Shown piece after piece: positions 61,197 through 64,000 of a stretch of DNA of 64,000 nucleotides (the stretch's first letter is position 1; every line of letters begins with the position of its first letter). This stretch comes from UBA57 sp963577725 (GTDB lineage Archaea > Thermoproteota > Nitrososphaeria > Nitrososphaerales > UBA57): positions 1 through 64,000 of the forward strand of contig JAKZTE010000011.1 in assembly GCA_047517285.1 (NCBI GenBank), read 5' to 3'. The position numbers were made by a program, and so were the translations under genes. Under the pieces are notes generated by a model. It saw only the letters and a program-made list of their open reading frames with translations, ran no database searches and was not told the origin of the DNA.

Positions 61197-61436
61197 TTAG
61201 CTATTATTGTTTTTTATGGCTATCTTAAAAACACCTTCGTCAGTTTCTTCGGAACTGAGAACCTCGTGTCCGCCTTTTTTAACTGCTGAAGGAATATTTA
61301 TCGTAGAAGGTAGGTGATCAACAATAACTTCTAAGACTTCTCCATCTTCTAATGTGTTTAGTTCTTTAAGGGTGAGGATAACTGGCCATGGGCATACTTG
61401 TCCAATGAGATCAAGTTTCTTACTTTGTTGTTGCAT
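61197..61436 (-). CDS. TusA-like sulfur carrier protein (second copy)
   Basis: A 79-residue TusA-family protein with active cysteine C15 in GQVCPWPVIL, then EDGEVLEVIVDHLPSTINIP and KKGGHEVLSSEE. CPWPV differs from the CPIPV of the neighbour, so the two copies may serve different partners. It follows the SelD-like gene by 3 nt and lies 21 nt before the other TusA. Confidence 0.9.
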   Translation of the reverse strand: MQQQSKKLDLIGQVCPWPVILTLKELNTLEDGEVLEVIVDHLPSTINIPSAVKKGGHEVLSSEETDEGVFKIAIKNNNS

Positions 61437-61439
61437 TAA

Positions 61440-62870
61440 TCATTCCACTCCTATATTTAATTGATTTAACAAGATATCTGATGCAATCATATCATTTACG
61501 TCTTTCGAGATGTTAACTGTTCCATTTCCTTTACCTAGAACAGTACCAATAATATGTGGATCATAACCTGCAGATTTTAGATCAGAACTAATGTTTGTAA
61601 TTATATTAGGAGAAGCAATTACTGCAACTGCGCCATTAGTACCTGCAGTAGCATTATCCATAAGGAAATTCTCAGTAGCGTATTTAACGAATTCAGGATA
61701 ACGGAGAGGAAGGTTATCTAGAGATATGTTCACTTGTGCGTTATCTGCATGTTCTTTAAAGATCATTATACCTGGTCCAGACAAGTCGCCCGTTGCAAGA
61801 ACGTGTTCATTGATATCAAATGAATTACCAAATTCGGGCAAATACTTGTTGATTATTTCTGCAACCTTCAAATTTGGTTCATTCATAGTACTAATAACAG
61901 AATTTTTAGCATTTTCAACATCTTTGAGTGTATAACCAGTTTTTTCCAAGTCTTGTAAAAATGTTTCGTCTGCAACGCAGGATAAGAAGACATTAATTGG
62001 AGCTAAATCGCCAAATGGACGAGTAACCAGAATCTGCATACCAGTATTTAGAAGATTTAATTTAGTAGGAGGTTCTTTCCTAAGAGTTCCAAACAGAGTA
62101 GCGCCAATCAGCAATTTTCCACGCTGAGGTGATTCAGATGTTAGAAGTTCAATATTATATTTGTTTGCAAAAGTTTCCATATTTTTAGAAATATTATTTT
62201 TAATTTCTTCATTAGGTGCATCAACAACAGGTGAAACCTTTAGTTCTTCGAAACAACCAAGAGAAATTAAATCATTTAGAGAATTGGAGATGGCGACATT
62301 TGTTTGCTGTTCAGATGAAGGATCGGCAGTAGGATCAATAATTTGACTTGTATCATTATTTGATAAACACCAACCATCGGATCTACCTTCTTCGTAGGAT
62401 ATGAAATCAAACAATGCAAATTCTGCTTCTGGAAAACCGGTAATGATTGAATGGCCCTTACCAACAGTAAAATGAACGTCAGATTTAGAAATAGATGAAT
62501 ATAGTGTATTCAATAATGCTTGAAACTTTTCTTGCTTCTCAGCATTTTTCTGAAAGACTTGCAACAAAGAGATTGCACGTTTTGGGTTAATCTTTCTTAA
62601 ATCGTCAAGATCAATTTCAGGATTAGAAGGATTATAGATTCTACGAGTTATTACAGGACCATTTTCAGTTAATGGAAATATATCGGCGTCAACCCTCTCC
62701 CCTAAAGAGATTCCCATCTGTTTCAGGCTAGGTCTTAGGTTATGCAAACTAGGATATACTACTGTATTTAGATCAACTTTCACAGCACAGCCTGCCACCC
62801 ACCTTAACGGGTCCATGCCCATTTCTCTATATTTGGAGACATTGTCCCAGAATTCTTGTTTTGTGCTCAT
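61440..62870 (-). CDS. SelD/PurM-like ATP-binding protein (selenophosphate synthetase-related)
   Basis: A 476-residue protein of the SelD-like family. C28 and K31 in VAGCAVKVDL align with Cys17 and Lys20 of E. coli SelD, but the second cysteine (C19) is Val. The PurM-like C-terminal half has TGMQILVTRPFGDLAPI, HVLATGDLSGPGIMIFKEHA and GTNGAVAVIASP. Real SelD makes selenophosphate with ATP. It is first of an operon with TusA, TusA and rhodanese, so a thio- or selenophosphate donor role is an inference. I recall no characterised member. Confidence 0.8.
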   Translation of the reverse strand: MSTKQEFWDNVSKYREMGMDPLRWVAGCAVKVDLNTVVYPSLHNLRPSLKQMGISLGERVDADIFPLTENGPVITRRIYNPSNPEIDLDDLRKINPKRAISLLQVFQKNAEKQEKFQALLNTLYSSISKSDVHFTVGKGHSIITGFPEAEFALFDFISYEEGRSDGWCLSNNDTSQIIDPTADPSSEQQTNVAISNSLNDLISLGCFEELKVSPVVDAPNEEIKNNISKNMETFANKYNIELLTSESPQRGKLLIGATLFGTLRKEPPTKLNLLNTGMQILVTRPFGDLAPINVFLSCVADETFLQDLEKTGYTLKDVENAKNSVISTMNEPNLKVAEIINKYLPEFGNSFDINEHVLATGDLSGPGIMIFKEHADNAQVNISLDNLPLRYPEFVKYATENFLMDNATAGTNGAVAVIASPNIITNISSDLKSAGYDPHIIGTVLGKGNGTVNISKDVNDMIASDILLNQLNIGVE

Positions 62871-62941
62871 GAGTGAAACAATTAAACAAACGTCGAAAAG
62901 TATATAAATATAACGGCATTATAAAATAGAGAGAATAAGAA
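62871..62941. promoter_or_regulatory. Shared divergent promoter, SelD-like operon and exported propeller gene
   Basis: TATATAAATATAA at 62901-62913 is centred about 35 nt from both start codons (62870 minus, 62942 plus), so one TATA region could serve either direction with a leader of about 10 nt. A second ATTATAAAATAG follows near 62919-62930. Confidence 0.45.
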
Positions 62942-64000
62942 ATGTCAAACATAAATGTAAATCGAAGAGATTTTATCAAGTATATCGGGGGAGCAGCTGT
63001 CGGTTTAGGGATTGGAGGAGCAGGTTATCTGTCTGCCAACTCTCAAGTCGGTACAGTAACAAGTGAACTCGAACAGGTAAAAGAAGAACTAAAAGGAAGA
63101 GGGCATTTAGGATATGTCTTCGGCGCGGAAGGATCAATTGCGGCAATTGACCTAGCTCGTGGAAAAGTCCTAGCTTCATCAGGACCTACATGGATTGCAG
63201 ATGCAGGACGTGTAGACTGGGCCAACCACTATCCAGATAAAAATGGAAATGTTTGGGGACTTGGAAGGGATGGTGGAAAAGCTACTGTGTATCAAGTAAA
63301 TCCGTCAACGAATGAGAAGTTAACAGAAATACCATTAGAAGGAGCGTGGAGATCTGCATTAGCAGAGACTGATGTAGATGGGAAATATGGATATTTTTTG
63401 AATCTATTAGTTGCTAAAATTCCAGATGAGCAATTACTGGGGGCAAGAGGTGAAGTTGAAAACATTGCTTCGTCAGATACAATATCTCCTTCAATAATCT
63501 ATAAAGTTGATCTTCAAAGTGGAAAGATAGTAGGTGAACTCGAAGTTCCAAAGTTTTGTTGTGATGTTGCTATTGCACCTGATGGCAAATTGTGGCTTAC
63601 AAATCAATTAGAGAGTTTGTTAACAGTAGTAGATACAAATAGTTTCACTGTGGAAGAGCATTTAGCGGAAGAATATTCAGATTGGGGAGGAAGCATGGTA
63701 ACAATTTCTCCAAACAATGATTTGGCATTCATTGAAGTAAATTCAGGAGCAAATTGGTCAATTATTGATAAAGATATCTTTGCTAATGCGGATGGAGAAG
63801 AAATGGTTTGGGATATAAAAGCAAAAGAGATAATAAAAAGATTTCCATTAAAAGATGCATCTCCAAGAACAAGTGAATTTACTCCTGATGGAAAATACTG
63901 CATTGTAAGAACTAGACCAGCATCAATAGTATATGACACGGAAAGTCTCACGGAAGTTACAAAGATTGAAATCGAAAATTCAGGTCATCCAGCGTTCAGT
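62942..64000 (+). CDS. Tat-exported beta-propeller protein (partial)
   Basis: The gene runs off the window end; 353 codons are visible. A twin-arginine signal is present (NRRDFIKYIGG at residues 7-17, followed by a glycine-rich hydrophobic stretch). The rest shows repeated blades like YNCE/YVTN propellers: GSIAAIDLARGKVL, AIAPDGKLWLTNQ, VTISPNNDLAFIE, EFTPDGKYCIVRTRP. One CC pair (FCCDVAIAPDG) is notable. It acts outside the membrane; partner could be a quinone- or sulfur-linked enzyme. Function unknown. Confidence 0.8.
   Translation, partial: MSNINVNRRDFIKYIGGAAVGLGIGGAGYLSANSQVGTVTSELEQVKEELKGRGHLGYVFGAEGSIAAIDLARGKVLASSGPTWIADAGRVDWANHYPDKNGNVWGLGRDGGKATVYQVNPSTNEKLTEIPLEGAWRSALAETDVDGKYGYFLNLLVAKIPDEQLLGARGEVENIASSDTISPSIIYKVDLQSGKIVGELEVPKFCCDVAIAPDGKLWLTNQLESLLTVVDTNSFTVEEHLAEEYSDWGGSMVTISPNNDLAFIEVNSGANWSIIDKDIFANADGEEMVWDIKAKEIIKRFPLKDASPRTSEFTPDGKYCIVRTRPASIVYDTESLTEVTKIEIENSGHPAFS

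Overview
The window is AT-rich, densely coded archaeal DNA, best read as a Thaumarchaeota (Nitrososphaerota) genome or a close sister lineage. The pointers are a eukaryote-type DNA topoisomerase IB, ribosomal protein eS25, an RPC34/TFE-beta homologue with a four-Cys cluster, TFB, Gar1, an SOSS-B-like OB protein, SMC with ScpA and ScpB, NurA-HerA-Mre11-Rad50, and the archaeal pantothenate/CoA enzymes. No ammonia-oxidation genes lie in this window. A pyrophosphate-type phosphofructokinase sits next to a class I FBP aldolase, a pair not expected in cultured ammonia oxidisers, so a heterotrophic or basal member is plausible. Intergenic gaps are short, many stop and start codons overlap, and several TATA boxes lie about 20-30 nt before the start codon, which suggests leaderless transcripts.

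Layout: 1-8950 (minus) is the ribosomal superoperon from L3 to L6 and the start of a probable L32e, preceded by eS25. 9041-13479 (plus): ATP-dependent DNA ligase, a PhoU-like protein, tRNA endonuclease, TrmI and a membrane protein. 13476-18470: HAD phosphatase, family 4 UDG with endonuclease III, ThyX, tRNA-Thr, PurU, a SWIM protein and a phosphoesterase. 18523-22141: aldolase, PPi-PFK, topoisomerase IB. 22767-28818: NurA, HerA, Mre11 and Rad50 for double-strand break resection, followed by tRNA-Leu. 28945-31407: Kelch surface protein, MscS channel, intron-containing tRNA-Arg. 31512-36513: Gar1, TFB, TFE-beta, FtsJ, Trm1, SRP19, a small membrane protein, eS8 and the ScpB gene. 36510-40783: ScpA and SMC.

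40933-44632 (minus) is a beta-alanine/pantothenate/CoA operon: pantoate kinase, phosphopantothenate synthetase, PanB and an MfnA-type decarboxylase. 44728-49803: CTP synthase, an OB-fold protein, PdxT/PdxS, a bacterial-type SAM synthetase and an Lsm protein. 49881-55678: a RecA paralogue with a coupled unknown protein, an EMC6-like membrane protein, NFACT/Rqc2, a dihydroorotase gene broken by one in-frame TAA, and a MurG-like glycosyltransferase. 55679-60139: an isocitrate lyase/PEP mutase family enzyme, rhomboid protease, membrane glycosyltransferase 2, PAS protein, UbiA prenyltransferase and a DUF4177-like protein.

60145-62870 (minus) is the most unusual block. A SelD-like ATPase, two TusA-like persulfide carriers and a tandem rhodanese form one tight operon. 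It is divergent from a Tat-exported beta-propeller protein that runs off the window end. The gene content suggests a sulfur (or selenium) activation and relay pathway whose end product cannot be told from the sequence.
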